Source: Promerops cafer
Lineage: Eukaryota > Chordata > Aves > Passeriformes > Nectariniidae
Direction: 5' to 3'
DNA: 64,000 nt
Assembly (NCBI GenBank): GCA_013398275.1
Contig: VZSE01006129.1
Span: forward strand, 62,001 to 126,000
Made by a program: the position numbers and the translations under genes. Shown here in pieces: positions 12,101 to 23,525 of this stretch. Under the pieces are notes generated by a model, which saw nothing but the letters and a program-made list of their open reading frames with translations, was not told the origin of the DNA and ran no database searches. Within the stretch, counting starts at the first letter, position 1, and each line of letters opens with the position of its first letter.

Positions 12101-15100
12101 GCAGAGGGAAGCATCTACAAACTCAGTTTGCATCTGTGGTGAATGAGTTCACCATGAAATCCTGTTTGGTTTAGTTTGTTTATGTATCTGACATCACATT
12201 TTGGACCTCATGCTGTTTGTCTTTATAGGAGATTTCTCTATAACAAAGACAAAATTGGAATCATTTTAGTTGGGATTTTTTTTGTGCTAAGTGACAGGAG
12301 CTGATACTAGATTGTTTTGGGGGGGGTTTTGTGCTAGCAAGTATTACCATAGGCAGACAGAGGCTTTCTGATCTTAAAGTTAGCTGAACAATTGGGGTAA
12401 GTTGGTTTAGATTATTGTTGGGGTTTCTTTTAGCCTTCTCTTCTCCTGGGATCTTTCTATATATCTATATGTACACACACACGTACATATATATGCATAC
12501 AGGAAGAGATTAATAAGAAACAAGTTCTGTCTGAATGATCAGAAATAAATACAGGGGCCAACATTTCGTTTCCATGAGAGTTAAACCATAGAACACAATG
12601 TTTTGCCTTGCTTCCTTCCTTTTTCTCTTAGCTGGTAGTTTTGAGCAGTTGAAAATCATGAGAATTTGGTTCAATACCACGCTGACCTGCAGAAAAAGCA
12701 GATGGAGTGTTGTACTGAACTCCTTTATGCTAAATTTGTGTGTGTGGAGGTCAGTGATTTGTCAAATTAGTGTTTTAATTTATTTTTACCTCCAAATTAC
12801 AAGGTTGGGGTTTTTTAATATGAAGAAGTTATTTGATTTTGTATTATGTTGTGGTGAACTTACTTAAATATTAAAATTAAGTTTTACTTAGCAAAACTAC
12901 ATTGACCATCGTATTTAAGGTGCAGTGTGATTTGAAATACTAAAAATTAAATTTAGACATTTTGGAGTTACATTTTAAATCCATAAAGGAAGTAGGCATT
13001 CTGCACCCTTATATCCCTGATCAAATATTGGGGAGTTGATCCTTTCTCTGTGAGGATTTTTGAGAGGCTGATGTGTGAAAGATGTGAAGTGACATCAAAT
13101 TCTGAATTTCTTTGTATTGTTCCTCCTGAGACAAGTGTCTGGACATTCAGTGAGAGGAGTGGATGTGCTGACAGGGAGAAGGGGGAGAGGGAGACTGTGT
13201 GCACTGTGTTTGTGCTGTTTGTGCATGAACTCTTCTGCCATGGGGAACTGGATACTGAGTTCAAAAAGAAAAGGTAGGAGGTGGTTTGGTAGTAATGAGA
13301 ATACAAAACAATTTATGATTTTAATAATCCTTCAGCTGTTAAAGCATTTTATTAAGGAGTATCTTGGTATAAGTAAACTAGAAGAGGGAAAGCATACCTA
13401 CCTTTGGGAATTGAAGTTAACTTTGCCTCTGCAATTCGTATGTGGTAGATATTTACCCCTTCAAAAGCCCCTGGCTCTATTCCATCGTTGTTAAGAGGAT
13501 TTGCACTCATTTCTGCCCAAGGAGGAAAAAGAAAAGCATTTATGGCAGAGGAATTTTGTGTAGACTAAGTTATAAAGGGCTGATTTAAATTTATTTATGA
13601 TTTCTGATATTCCAAGCACTCATTAATGTTTAGCTTTAATTGTCTGTTCTGAGGATGCACAGCTCTCAATGAATTAACGCTGTGTTACTTGGCTGCAGGA
13701 TTATCCAAAACTTGACCTTTGTAGCAACTTCACACAGAAACTCAATTGTGCAGGGTATTCCCACAGCATGGATAGCTCTTTAAGAGGAAACTGCACCTTG
13801 GGGAAATGTTTGCATGGAAATGATGTATAATATGTTCCATTTTTGGTAACGACGTTTTCTGTTCTACTTAATTGGACTTACCTAAAACATGTAGAGACTT
13901 CATTCCTTTAAATACGTCCTTGGGGATTTTCTTAACCTTATTAGCATGAATTCTGAGCTCTGCCAGAGTTCTGGGTAGATTTGTTGGAATCTCTGTCAGT
14001 TGATTGTGGGACAAATACAGTCGTCGTAGCCTCTTTGTTGGTTGAAAGGCTTTGGGATGGATCTTGTATATTTTATTGTTGTTCAAAGCCAGTGCCTGTG
14101 AGAGATGGAAAGAGCAACAGAAAGCTTTCTTTATCCAAGACTGTTATGACTGTGAAGTCATGGATTTGATATGTAATTCAGCAATTAAGTATTTAAAATA
14201 TTTTATTTTTCCATCCTACCAAACTTCAGCACTTTGTAGATGCTTTGGGCATTTCAGTTGGTTATGAAAAACAAAGAAGAACCTGAAAGCTGGAGCATTA
14301 ACCAGAAGGTAGAGCTGACAAGGTGCCAGTGGATCATGAGAATTGGCAAAACAATGTTTGTGTTCAGGTATTTTGTGGGGTTATATGGGGGTTATATACT
14401 TTGTTGCTATTCTTCCTTAATGCAGACAAATTCTCAAAACTCAGTCTCATCTTTTAGTTCAACATAATGCTGCAAAATAAAAGTGAAGTTTTTAATCTGA
14501 GTTTCTTAGACATTAGTATCTGTATATGACACATGAATTTATGGTTTATTTGTCATTTCCAGCTCCTGTGAACTTCAGTCTCTCCCTTCTATACAGTACA
14601 CAAGTCTTTTCGGGGCAGCTTTTTCCTCATTGCCTTGTGTTATCAGAGAACTTGTAATGAGTTACTACAGACAGCAAAATACACACTATCTGAAATGATT
14701 TTGCATGTCAAATCACATCTCTGTATTTCCATACTTAAACTATCCATTTCTGAATAGTTTTCATTTCTTGGAGTCATCTCCTCTAAGAAATTGTGCAGGG
14801 AAAAAAAAGTAGAGCAAACAAGAATTATTTTTTCTCAGAAAAAAATGAGGTTAGCTCAAGGAAATAAACAGGAAATGCTCCTTCCTAATCCAAGTTGCCA
14901 TCTGTGCCTTTGCTAAGCAGACTCCAGGACTGAGCCAAGTTGTACAAAGTAAACTTTGCTCTCATGAAAATGTTGTTTGGCCTTGCCACAAATGAACCAA
15001 GGAGAAAAAGCAAAGCAGCTCAGTCTCCTCAGCTATCACATAATTAAGTGGTGACTCTGGTCTATAATGTGATTGCTGATGGATTCCAGTGGCTTTCTCA

Positions 15101-18100
15101 GTCGTTGGAGATAAGAGACTATTAGATCTTTTACACAGAATGTAGATCACAGTTTGTGCATTTACCCTTTGCTTGCTGCAAAGACCATTCTGCACCCAGG
15201 CATGAGATGAGAATAGGAGATGCTTCATTATCAATTCTGAATTTATATAGTTGCTGTTTTTTCTGTCCTGTCTTAGGCCATAATAATTAACAAGCTCATT
15301 CTTAAACACTTAGATCTGGTAAATTTTCAGATCTTGCTCAGAAGCCAAATAGGACTGAAAGGATTTGTTTTATAGAATCATAGAAAGATTTTGGGTTGGA
15401 AGGGACCTTAAATACCATCCAGTTCCACCCCCCTTCCATGGGCAGGGACCTTCCACTGTCCCAGGCTGCTCCAAGCCCTGTCCAGCCTGGCCTTGGACAC
15501 TTCCAGGGATCAGCTGCTCTGGGACCCTGTGCCAGGGCCTGCCCATGCTCCCAGGGAAGAGTTTCTTCCTAATGTGTTAGGAATGGTCCTTATGTTAGTT
15601 TGTGTGTCTCGTGTCTTTCTAATGGAGAATAGAATGTAATTAATTTGCTATTAGTTGTGGAACAGATTTGGGTTTTAGAGAGAACATTTTTAAACGGTCA
15701 GTATTTGTTAGTGGAACTAGATCTGGATACTGGATCTAGGGTGACATCCAATAGAAACAAATATTCTAAAGCAGATTTAATCTACTTCCCAGTCCTCTGA
15801 GACTCTCATTTCCTTTCATCATAAAAAGGGATTATTGTGTACTGTAAACATGTAGATTTATCAGTTGCCAGTGATATTTGTTTCAAAGCCTGTCTCTACG
15901 TGCATAATTGAGCATGGTAACAAATTAGGAGTAAAGCCCCTGACTTTTCCAGTAATTCAGTGTTTCTCTGTTTTCTGTTCAGGTCAGCTGGATTTGTAGC
16001 ACTGGTTTCAGTGCTGTATGTGTTAGCTGTATGTTCTGTTCTTTTGAAAATACCCTCAGAAAATATCATTGCAGTTCTCCTGTGAGATTAAATTGTTATT
16101 TTCCAGCTAAGCAGATAAAAAGCAGCACTTGCCTTGCAGCCTTTAAAATGTAGGGGATGTTTCTGTGCATGCTGAGAATGGAAAAATCTTGAGAATCTTT
16201 TTGGTTAGCTGTATATGCTACATTTTCTGGATGTTACAAAAAGTAGTTCTTACAACTCAAAGGTATTTGCTTCTTACTATGTGGGAGCACTCAAATATGC
16301 AGGCATTAGACTTTTTTTATCTATACTATTGGAGAAGGAAATACCATTGGTATTTTTAAAGTATCTAAATATTTCAGATTGCTAAGATTTCAAACTTGGG
16401 AAATAGCAAGCTTACATAAAGTGATGTGAGTCCTTGGAGATCGTTTTCCTTGACCTCTTTGATTTTGTTGTTTTGAAGGTCAATCATACGAGTATCTGGT
16501 GGGATGTTGCGAGGAATTGATGTCAAACCTACATAAGTATGTGGTATAAACAGAAACATTATGTGCTGTATTTAAGTCCAAAGAAATTAACTGCCAAACA
16601 TCAAAACACAATATGATTGTTAATGAATATGGTGGGGAAGAAAATATGAACAGCCATAAAGCAGAGGGTAGAAGGGAATTTTTGATAGTGGGAAAAATGA
16701 ATGATGTAAGAATGTACCACAAATGTGTGCATAGTTTTGGGAGGAATTGCTTCTGCTCCGACCATGAAAGCTTAATGGTGACTGCTCACTGTGGGCTCTT
16801 TGCATCTGTGAAATAATCCTCAGAGCAGGGGTTGTCCTACAGGGCAACTGTTTAGTCCCTGGAGAAAGGATCCTTCAGGAATCCAGGGCAGTGGTTCCCT
16901 TTTGAGGAGCAGGGCTGTGGATTCAGGGGTCTCTGCTTAGTGCTCAGTGCTCCTTTGTACCTCTGCTCTGCCCTGTCCATGGCACTGGGGCAACTCCTCA
17001 GGGTTCATTCATGGTGAGGCTGAGAAATCTGTTCTTGGTGTGGGCAGAGGAGGGTCTCCACTGCCAGCACTCCAGTACCAGTACTGGAAGTCATTGACAT
17101 AACTCAGTACCAGCACCAGAAGTCATTGACATAACTCAGTACCAGTAGCATTAATCCCCCAGCCCAGTTTGCTGTTCAGTTACAAATCCACTGCAGTTCA
17201 GGGCATCTAAGATCCTGAATCAGCAGAAAAGACTCAACAGGGACAGTAACTTTCTTTTGAGTGGAAATGCTGGTGTATGAAATGCTAAATGCTGTCCAAT
17301 TTATTAACAATTATTCTGTAATTAATAAATTGCAGTTATCTAAAGATGAAGTCTCTTAATGTGGGATTTTTCTTTGTGTGAACTCATGTAAAGCATTTTG
17401 AAATCTGTAGACCAGATATGTTAACCACAGTTTGCTGCTGTCAGGATAAGTTTTTGATTCTTTAATAATAACACATCTTTAAAACCCCAGCAATTTATGT
17501 ATGGACAATGTTTCTAAGACACAAGGAGTCCAGGATGAAGTTTAGGAAGGTGGCAGGGCTGTGATGAGAATAAATGTCTTTGTCACTGTGCTAGTGGTGG
17601 GAGCACAGTCCCTTGGTTGCCTTGAATGATAGTAAGACTTCACTGAGCACTAATTCAAATTGGCACAATTAATAATGAATTCACTTTTAGGGACTGGGAT
17701 GTACCCGCAGCACTGACAGGAGCACATTTGCCTTTGGCTAATCTGTTACCAGTGATGCTCACTTAGTTGGAAGTTAAGCTGAGGGAATACTTTGCATCCT
17801 ATTTATGTGCCCACATAATAATTCATCCTTTAAAAGACAAATCCTACAAAGGAGAATCCAGTGGAGAACAGACACACAAATTCATTCTTACCTAGGTCAG
17901 AGCAATGGACAACTCTCACATAGCACTGGCATCCAAAGGGGCATGTTGGGAACAGATCAAAAGGAATTAGTGGTAGAATGGGTTCAGTGGTTGGAAATAG
18001 AGAATTGTCATCATCATCGTCATCGTCGTCATCTTCCATATCTTGGAGCATCATATTCTTTAGTGTAAAATATGAAGGACCAGTGAGAGATTTGGCAGAG

Positions 18101-18141
18101 CACAAAGCCAAGAAGAGAAGGAGTGTGAAGTTTTCTTTCAT
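9000..18141 (-). CDS. ASPN: asporin, coding span of seven exons
   Basis: Secreted class I small leucine-rich repeat protein of the extracellular matrix. In the family it binds collagen I, competes with decorin, and restrains TGF-beta1 and BMP2 signalling. Joining 17892-18141, 16416-16528, 13882-14095, 13402-13512, 11057-11150, 9794-9932 and 9000-9197 (minus strand) gives 372 codons plus TGA; human asporin is about 380. Seen in order: signal peptide (about residues 1-16), aspartate run D37-D45, the class I cysteine cluster CX3CXCX6C (C67, C71, C73, C80), about ten to twelve leucine-rich repeats, sequon N274-G-S, and the terminal ear cysteines C325 and C358. There is no Ser-Gly glycosaminoglycan site near the N-terminus, as expected for asporin rather than decorin or biglycan. 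The gene is co-oriented with ECM2 upstream. All junctions keep phase, so the gene looks intact. The aspartate run and ear sequence separate it from decorin. Confidence 0.97.
9794..9932 (-). CDS. ASPN: ASPN coding exon 6 (residues 261-307)
   Basis: Encodes RLGLGNNKIKEVENGSFANI, then IREIHLEKNKLKKVPPGLPE, then LKYLQ. The sequon N274-G-S is shared with mammalian asporin. The acceptor is TATTTCTAG|GCTAGG. The donor is CTGCAG|GTCATA, which is weak after the GT but is the only junction that keeps phase 0 and reproduces the family's LKYLQ-(I/V)(I/V)FLHSN join. Confidence 0.94.
11057..11150 (-). CDS. ASPN: ASPN coding exon 5 (residues 230-260)
   Basis: Encodes DLPSSLLELHLDDNKITGIE followed by LEDFNRYKDLQ, one and a half leucine-rich repeats with the asporin-typical ELEDFxRYKxLQRLGLG continuation. 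The acceptor is TTTTCATCAG|ATTTGCC and the donor TTCAAAG|GTAAAA. Two bases of Arg261 are left at the end. It is 94 bases long and was found by phase and homology. Confidence 0.95.
12457..12500. repeat. TA/CA dinucleotide-rich stretch
   Basis: Mixed (TA) and (AC) dinucleotides, such as TATATATCTATATGTACACA and CACACGTACATATATATGCA, in an ASPN intron. Imperfect, probably an old microsatellite. Confidence 0.8.
13402..13512 (-). CDS. ASPN: ASPN coding exon 4 (residues 193-229)
   Basis: Reads EMSANPLNNDGIEPGAFEGV and then YHIRIAEAKLTSIPK. The NPL(N/D)N-GIEPGAF block is the conserved mid-protein repeat of class I members. The acceptor is TTGGGCAG|AAATGAG and the donor CCCAAAG|GTAGGT. This exon is too short to show as an open frame by itself and was found by homology and phase. 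Confidence 0.95.
13882..14095 (-). CDS. ASPN: ASPN coding exon 3 (residues 122-192)
   Basis: Begins with ALALNNNKIYKIHPKAF and continues through RLRRLYLSHNQLTEIP, LAELRIHANKVKKIP and FKGMKSLHVL, which are successive leucine-rich repeats of the asporin type. The acceptor is CTCACAG|GCACTG and the donor TTTTAG|GTAAGT. One base is left over and is completed to Glu193 by the next exon. Confidence 0.96.
15371..15580 (-). repeat. CR1 LINE 3' fragment in an ASPN intron
   Basis: Begins TATAGAATCATAGAAAG, then GGGTTGGAAGGGACCTTAAA, CCATGGGCAGGGACCTTCCA and GTCCAGCCTGGCCTTGGACA. It sits in the 2.3 kb intron between the exons at 16416-16528 and 13882-14095, in the same orientation as ASPN. It looks fairly young. 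Confidence 0.95.
16416..16528 (-). CDS. ASPN: ASPN coding exon 2 (residues 84-121)
   Basis: Encodes the first leucine-rich repeats, including DTRMIDLQNNKIKEV and LQGLTSLY, nearly identical to mammalian asporin. The acceptor reads TTATGTAG|GTTTGAC and completes Gly84. The donor TAT|GTAAGC leaves phase 0. Length is 113 bases. Confidence 0.96.
17078..17145. repeat. 32-base tandem duplication
   Basis: Two adjacent 32-base units (17078-17109 and 17110-17141) differ only near the start (CCAGTACTGG versus CCAGCACCAG) and share AAGTCATTGACATAACTCAG. A partial third copy (CCAGTAGCA) follows. It lies in an ASPN intron. Confidence 0.9.
17892..18141 (-). CDS. ASPN: ASPN first coding exon (residues 1-83): signal peptide, Asp run, Cys cluster
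   Basis: The ATG at 18139-18141 is chosen because it opens a hydrophobic signal peptide (TLLLFLALCSA) closely matching mammalian asporin. Nine consecutive Asp codons lie at 18007-18033. The motif FDLFPTCPFGCQC carries the class I N-terminal cysteines. The exon ends at a donor reading CTAG|GTAAGA with one base of codon 84 (Gly). Upstream, a pyrimidine-rich stretch ending in CCAAG gives a likely acceptor at 18166, so this exon probably also carries 24 bases of 5' UTR (18142-18165). Confidence 0.96.
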
Positions 18142-18792
18142 ATCTTCTTAATCAGGATAACCAATCTTGGAAAGTGAACAAACAAAAAAACAAACACCAG
18201 AATCAGTGAATAGGGAAGAGCAAATGAAGCTATTGAACTGTTTACTCCACTCACTGCCACACCATCTAGTCCTAAAAGATAGTCTGTTGTGAATATTGAA
18301 GTTTAATTAGTATATGAAGGATGAAGAATATAAAAACAACCTTTTAAATATAAATTAATACTATAAAATTACACATATTAACTTAAATTCATTAGGCATT
18401 AATGTAATATCAAAGTATTTTAGTTTAGTTTACAAATAATATCATCATTTGCTTCAAGCTTTGAAGTGGAATTTTTGTAGTAAACTTTACCGGAACTTGG
18501 AATATGATTTATTTTATTCATTCACAATGAAAAAATATTTTTAGTGGGATACATTGGCATATGTGCATTGCTTATAAAATTGGGAAGTACTTGATTAGCA
18601 GTGCATAAAATGCACTCAATGGGATACTTCCTAAACACTCGGTATTCTACTCCCTAAACACTTTAATTAAACTCTTCCTAGTCTAATCTGAAGTTTTCAG
18701 TCCTGACAACAGCTTTTCCCATGTTCCAGTCATTTGTTCATTATTGCCATTGATAGAAGTTCACCTCTGCATGCAAACACATCTCACACAGT

Positions 18793-19187
18793 TGTAGAAT
18801 CCCAGAACACTTGGGGTTGGAAGGGACCTTAAAGATCATTGCATTCCACCCCCTGCCATGGGCAGAGACACCTTCCACTGTCCCAGGCTGCTCCAAGCAC
18901 CATCCAGCCTGGCCTTGGGCATTTCCAGGGATCCAGAGGCAGCCACAGCTGCTCTGGGCACCCTATGCCAGAGCCTGCCCACCCTTGCTGGGAAGAATTC
19001 CTTCCCAATATCCCAATCTAAACCTATTCCTTGCCAGTGTGAAGCCATTCCCTGTGTCCTGTCACTCCAGGCTCTTGTAAAAAGTCCCTCTCTGTCTTTC
19101 TTGTTGACTCCTTCAGGCACTTGAAGGCCACAGTTCGATCACCCCAAAGCTTCTCTTCTCCAGGCTGAACAAACCCAATTCTCTCTT
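18793..19187 (-). repeat. CR1 LINE 3' fragment upstream of ASPN coding exons
   Basis: About 395 bases: GTAGAATCCCAGAACACTTG, GGGTTGGAAGGGACCTTAAA, GGCCTTGGGCATTTCCAGGG, CTTCTCTTCTCCAGGCTGAA. Minus orientation. If the leader exon near 23.4 kb is real, this copy lies in ASPN intron 1. Confidence 0.95.
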
Positions 19188-22100
19188 GACTTCTGTTTGA
19201 GAAGGGTTCTTTTCTCTGAGAAGGACTTGCATGTTAGAAATCCATGTCAGTGGAAATCAGTGACTTAATTTACATCCAGAAGAAAAGCTGAAATCTGGTA
19301 GTTTTGTGTGTGAATTTTTCAATAAACATAGGTTGGGTTTCTGTTTGATGGGGTTTTTTTTCCCTTGCTCCTACAAAACTAGTTGCAGAGGAGAATGGAG
19401 ATAGTAAGAATTGCCACAGAATGCCACAAACTCTGAGAAAATGCTGTGGATTCAGCCCTCAGCTCGAAATTGTTTCCCTCCAAAGCCCAGTTCCAGAAGT
19501 CATTTGGAAATGAAAATGTGCTCCACAAACCAAGAGGGGCTGCAGGAAATTTTATTGTGCATGTCTTGTTCATAAAAATGTTTCTACTTAGACTATCATA
19601 GACCTCTGTAAGGAAATACGAAATGGGTGTCAATTCTTGTTTAATCACTTAATTAAATGCTTGCTGATCTGTTTGGAGGTGAAAAATACCTTTATGTAGG
19701 CATTTTGTCATTGGTCCTCCACTGCAGGAAAAGGAGTGCTCTGCTTTGTACTGGGGTTTGACTTGGCTTATTCAAAAGGAGGTTTTGTTTGTAGCCCTTT
19801 TTTCTGTGCAGAGTCATTTTGATGTTTATTGGAGGGGGGTCATAACAGCAGTAAATGCAAATATCCTGCATACCTTGCTGCTCCTGTATCTGTGTCTGTT
19901 TCAGGGAGTTTAAAAAGAAGAAAGCTAACAGTGTTCAGATAACATAAAAAGAATGCAGTGACTTCTTTCCCCCAAATATATGCCTGAAATCAGAATCACA
20001 AAGTATTTAGTAGGTAAACAACATATAGCTAAAGTTAATATTTCAGTTGCATGCCCATTTGGGTAGAGCATGTACTTTTACTGCTGTAACAAGATTCTTT
20101 CTCTTGAAAGAATCTTCACATGTATTTTTCCCATATATTTTCCTTTGTGTTCAAAATAATGTTCTCTTGCAATGCTGCTAGAAAGGGTTTTTTGGTTGTT
20201 CTTGCAATCCCTTACAATGTCTGTCCTTGAAAGACTCTTTGAGTGTAAACAGTGCTGGGAAGAAGGTGTGGAACCTCTGTTTGGTGTTTTGGAGAGAATT
20301 ATTGTCAAATCTGGCTGTGCACCTTTGGAATATTTGGCCTTTTCAGTCTTCTATTTCAGCTTCAGCAAAAGGCCAAAATCTTCACTACTTTAGTCATACC
20401 ATCAATTAGGAGATGAGGAGTTGGAAGCCTTTCAGACTTCCAAGTTCTCCTTGTTCTTGGCCAAGTGGTTTAATGGCTGGGCTGTCACACATGAGCTCTC
20501 AGTTCTTCCCTGGCAGTTCAGGTCCTAAGTGACAAAATGCCCTGTGGTTTATCCACTGATGAGACACCATTTCCATATGTAGGATATCAAGTGTGATGAT
20601 GTCTTGGGACATGGACTTTCCAAGTCCCTGCTGACTTCAATTTGTGAGAGGCGCTGGCTGTGTAGTTTTACTGGATCTAAAAGATAAACTTGCATGTATG
20701 TTCCTAAAATGTTCTTTTGGATCTGGTGCTAGGAAGTTCTCTTATGAAACAACCTAAAAATCTGTTCCCACACTTGCATCTGTAGCAAATGGATTGCATA
20801 TTTCCTTTCACATAGCCAAAAATTAGGATTTCAAAGTATTAAAAGATTGAGGCTGTGATTGGAGTAGTGGCCAATTTGAACTCTTGAAAAACATGTGTTG
20901 CCCACAGAGTTCTAGAAAAGTAGTGTTGAAATGTGTCCCTGATGACATATATTGGTTCTGTGAGTTAAATCTCTTGAAAACAAGTCCCTTTATGTAAGGA
21001 AACCTGAGCTGTGATTTTTTTCATTGTTCAAGAAAAAAGTCCTTGATTCATCTTCCCATTTTGCCCTTAGGAAATCATTATTGGCTTTGTAGTTAGGAAT
21101 AATCACCAAGCTTGACTCCAGGTTTGCATTGGCCAAATGCAAGAAAATGCTGAAGAATGGATCCTAAAGAACTGAGTTTTATGAAGGTGTGGGGATGGTT
21201 CTTTCCTGCCTGAGGGTTTGAGTTTCCCAGTAAATAGATGCTGATAGGACTCTGTAATAATGCTCTGACTCTGCAGTGCTTCTCAAAGAACTTCTACAAA
21301 CTTTCTGCATGCTTAAACTTCAAGAATAAGAGAATTAAAAGAAAGCCTAAAATTGGAGATCCTAGTGATCTTTCTGAAAATACTGTCATGAAGATTTTAT
21401 GAAATACTGTTTCAGAAGGTATAGGTACAGCTGTGCTAATGGTCCCCTGCTGCCGCTTGAGCCTGACTGTGCTCCCTGCCAGCTCTTCTCTCAGGCTGCT
21501 CACTGAGCTGCTTGAACTCACTACAGCAGCACAAAACTAATGTGAACAACAAAAATCCCCGTCATATTCTTTTCAAGTGAAGAAACTGAGTCAGTTTGGA
21601 GTACCAGAACCAGCACAAAAGAATGAGTGGAACAGCCTGGTTGACAGGGCTGGAACATTAAATGGAAAGAGAAGGAAGGAGGAGCGATGGGGGAGCCATT
21701 CCTGACATAGTCAAGCTGTTAGGCAGGCTTAAGTGCTCTGTTAAATAATCCCCTGAGCAGCTGGTTGTCACTTGGACAAGCCTGGCCTTGTCCATTCTGG
21801 TTTTAACAGACCAGAACACTGAAAATGAGTTTGACAAAGAGTGTGGTGAATTCAAGCTCCACTGTACCTTCTTTATGTCAATCCTTCTTATCCTTCAGCA
21901 CAAAAAGCTTCTGAGTAGCACCTTCTCCCTGAACATGAGCCACCCCAAGGTGAAGTGACTGGATGTGGAGAGTGCACTTCACATGGAGAGATGCTCTAAG
22001 GTGCTTTCCTGAGGTGTGTAACTCTCAAAAATCACTGCACTGGTTGTTTGGGACACGTATCCTCACTAATGTGGTCATCTATACCCAAACTCATATTGCC

Positions 22101-23390
22101 AAACACCACATGGAATACAGGCACTTCTTATGCTATTAGTTATAATTTATAAATCATTAAGTACAGGTGATGTCACAGTATAATTTAAAATGATTAAAAC
22201 ATTTGAGATTTTATGTGGAAAATTCCCGTATTCACATTCTGTGATGTGAAAATTCTGAACATGAGTTTATGGGAAGAAAATCCCTTTCAGTGACAACAGA
22301 AGTTGTGTTGTTAGCATGGGAAGAGTGCATAAAGAGGCCCAACAACAAATAACTCTGAATTGCTTGGCAGCTGCAAACCAGTCCAGCAATGTGGACTTTG
22401 TTGTCTTATCAGTTATGATACTGAAGGAGTTAATGGATGAAGTTTTAAAGTCTTCAAAACACTCTAAATTATGTTTAGAAATGACCTCTGCTACTGATGT
22501 AGAGAGAAATTTCCCATGGGATTGTTTCTGAAAAGATGTTTAAATGACCCAGTGGTGGTCTTTGCAGAGACAAAGAAAAGTCCCTCTGTTCATTAATAAC
22601 ACAGATCATTGCTCTGTGCACAGATTTTGTCCAAAGAAAGGCAAGACCATAACTGTTTTGAAATCTATATTTAAAAATAGTCTTGGTTCTATTAGTCATT
22701 GTCCCAATCCAAAAATAAAAGTTTATGTTTAACTCTTTACCTACTCTGCTGATTTACTTAAATTGCTGAAGAAAAACAGGAGGAAGGTTTTTTGTTAGTA
22801 AGATTACTGTAGAATTGTCTGTTGTCAGAAATAGTCCCATATTGAAGTTGAGCAGTAATAATTAAGAGGATGTTTACAAAATAAGTTGTGTTTACAGAGT
22901 ATTTACTTTTTATGGAGAGCTGCTTAACTCTTGTTACTGAAAGTTCTATGAGGATTTTTAGGTTGTAGTTCATCTACAGTTCATTCTTCTCTGGGTTGTT
23001 TTTAATTACTTTACTGATATGTCCTTAAAAACCCCACCAGTTTGAATACCAAATTACAGAAAGTTAACACTGAGTTACTGTAAGAGCTGCTGTTATTGTA
23101 GAGCAGATTTTCATAGATGGTTATAACTGAGAAAAAGTGTTATGGTTAGTTGTAACATTTTTCTGACAAGTCTTTGAGAGTCAAATAATTCACTATAGCT
23201 CTATTTGTTTTTCAGCTCACATGTAGTAAATACAGAAGTATTTCAGCTGCAAGTAAATTTTCAAATGTTGCATTTAAAAAGTGGCATTCCTAATTCTAAA
23301 TTATCTGGTATTATTAATCTGCACATAGTGACTGACAACCTTAACTCTTTGCTTCTATTTATATAGAATAGGTATTCAAACTGGACATAC

Positions 23391-23495
23391 CTTGCAGGTT
23401 TGGAAGTTCTTCCAGAAGCACTGGGATAATCCACCTAAGGTCCTTATGTCCAGTTAGTTCATATTACAAAAAAACAGGGGAAAAGGAAGTTAGAG
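23391..23495 (-). other. ASPN: candidate ASPN non-coding first exon
   Basis: On the minus strand the segment ending CCTGCAAG|GTATGTCC has a strong donor at 23390/23391. Its 5' side leads up to a TATA-like box at about 23517-23525. Class I small leucine-rich genes usually have an untranslated first exon, and the first coding exon here appears to begin at an acceptor at 18166, so an upstream leader exon is needed. The upstream edge (about 23495) is a guess from TATA spacing. The intron to the coding exon would be about 5.2 kb. Confidence 0.35.
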
Positions 23496-23516
23496 TGAGT
23501 TCTGTGAAATGAAAAG

Positions 23517-23525
23517 CATATATAA
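23517..23525 (-). promoter_or_regulatory. TATA-like element, candidate ASPN promoter
   Basis: The minus strand reads CTTTATATATGC here, about 30 bases before the proposed start of the candidate leader exon. The same bases read as TATATAAAG on the plus strand, so orientation is not decided by the motif alone. Confidence 0.25.

Larger units (their letters stand above)
9198..17891 (-). other. ASPN: ASPN introns
   Basis: The six introns between coding exons are 596, 1124, 2251, 369, 2320 and 1363 bases long, read from low to high coordinates. They hold one CR1 (15371-15580), the 32-base duplication, and a dinucleotide stretch. 11760-12010 is GC-richer with several CpGs but shows no splice-bounded exon. 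Nothing else is recognised. Confidence 0.85.

Noticed and set aside
15365..15580. Open frame at 15.4 kb, and similar ones at 18.8, 31.7, 50.0 and 60.4 kb
   Set aside because: These frames fall on CR1 tails, which are non-coding at this end of the element; the peptides are translations of repeat.
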